Positions 12,099-12,307 of a stretch of DNA of 12,307 nucleotides are shown in pieces (positions within the stretch are counted from its first letter, which is position 1; each line of letters begins with the position of its first letter). The notes beneath the pieces were generated by a model. It saw nothing but the letters and a program-made list of their open reading frames with translations. It was not told where the DNA came from and did no database searches. The position numbers were made by a program, and so were the translations under genes. This DNA comes from QPIN01 sp964535875 (GTDB taxonomy: Bacteria > Pseudomonadota > Gammaproteobacteria > Methylococcales > Methylomonadaceae), in contig CAZHUE010000069.1 in assembly GCA_964535875.1 (NCBI GenBank), forward strand, positions 1 to 12,307, read 5' to 3'.

Positions 12099-12307
12099 GT
12101 TATGTATTTATTTTGTATGATGATTTTTTAGTTTGGGGAATTGTTATAGAATAAAGGTAATTAATGTGGACAAACTAAATTTAGCTACATAAGATTGGAA
12201 AATTTCATGAGTAAGTTATTGGGAAGGAATAGTAAAATAAAAAAATTAGCTTACTTAGGCAACTCGCAATAAATAACCCACCAGTATTACTTGTACTAAA
12301 GCATAAG

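Larger units (their letters stand above)
11929..12307. other. Intergenic region upstream of the EF-hand gene, no gene supported
   Basis: This is 379 bp of very AT-rich sequence with stops in all frames at short intervals. On the minus strand a candidate promoter for the EF-hand gene is TTGATT (12023-12018) and TATCCT (12000-11995) with 17-bp spacing. A small hairpin lies at 12082-12098. A 16-codon hydrophobic minus-strand frame touches the right edge, ending with a stop at about 12257; it could be the tail of an off-window gene but is too short to call. Confidence 0.5.

Noticed and set aside
12257..12307. 16-codon hydrophobic minus-strand frame reaching the right edge
   Set aside because: It could be the C-terminus of a membrane protein outside the window, but it is too short to identify or to separate from chance.

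Overview
This window is chromosomal DNA from an AT-rich gammaproteobacterium. The evidence is the housekeeping set: adjacent cmoA and cmoB (tRNA wobble uridine carboxymethoxylation), rimO, an MlaC-type lipid carrier, a Pseudomonas-like Mg-type HemB, an Slp outer-membrane lipoprotein and a two-domain polyphosphate:AMP phosphotransferase. The genus cannot be fixed from sequence alone. I see no rRNA, tRNA, CRISPR array, insertion sequence, integrase or prophage gene.

Layout. 1-822 (-): an SPFH-domain protein of the YdjI type whose C-terminus lies beyond the left edge. 888-1415 (+): a gamma-class carbonic anhydrase-like hexapeptide protein, divergent from it. 1426-3860 (-): hemB, a six-TM membrane protein of unknown function and aroE, in that transcription order; the last two overlap by ATGA. 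4098-7895 (+): mlaC, cmoA, cmoB, rimO. CmoA makes carboxy-S-adenosylmethionine and CmoB uses it on tRNA; RimO thiomethylates ribosomal protein S12, so three adjacent genes serve translation. A 10-codon leader ORF (6553-6585) ends on the rimO start codon as ATGA.

8022-9578 (-): three envelope or secreted proteins: an Slp lipoprotein, a small secreted precursor with EGKCG-type repeats that looks like an HvfA-family RiPP metallophore precursor, and a 63-aa single-TM protein. The gaps between them are rich in inverted repeats, including three segments (8658-8718) that can pair with each other in three mutually exclusive ways. 9846-11330 (+): a two-domain PPK2 (pap). A strong bidirectional terminator follows it, shared with a convergent secreted EF-hand protein (11392-11928, -). 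The last 379 bases contain no gene I can support.

Most distinctive items: the HvfA-like precursor with none of its modification enzymes in view; the competing-hairpin region between it and slp; the rimO leader mini-ORF; and the abutting hairpins upstream of the 63-aa membrane protein. No complete new multi-gene system is demonstrated here.
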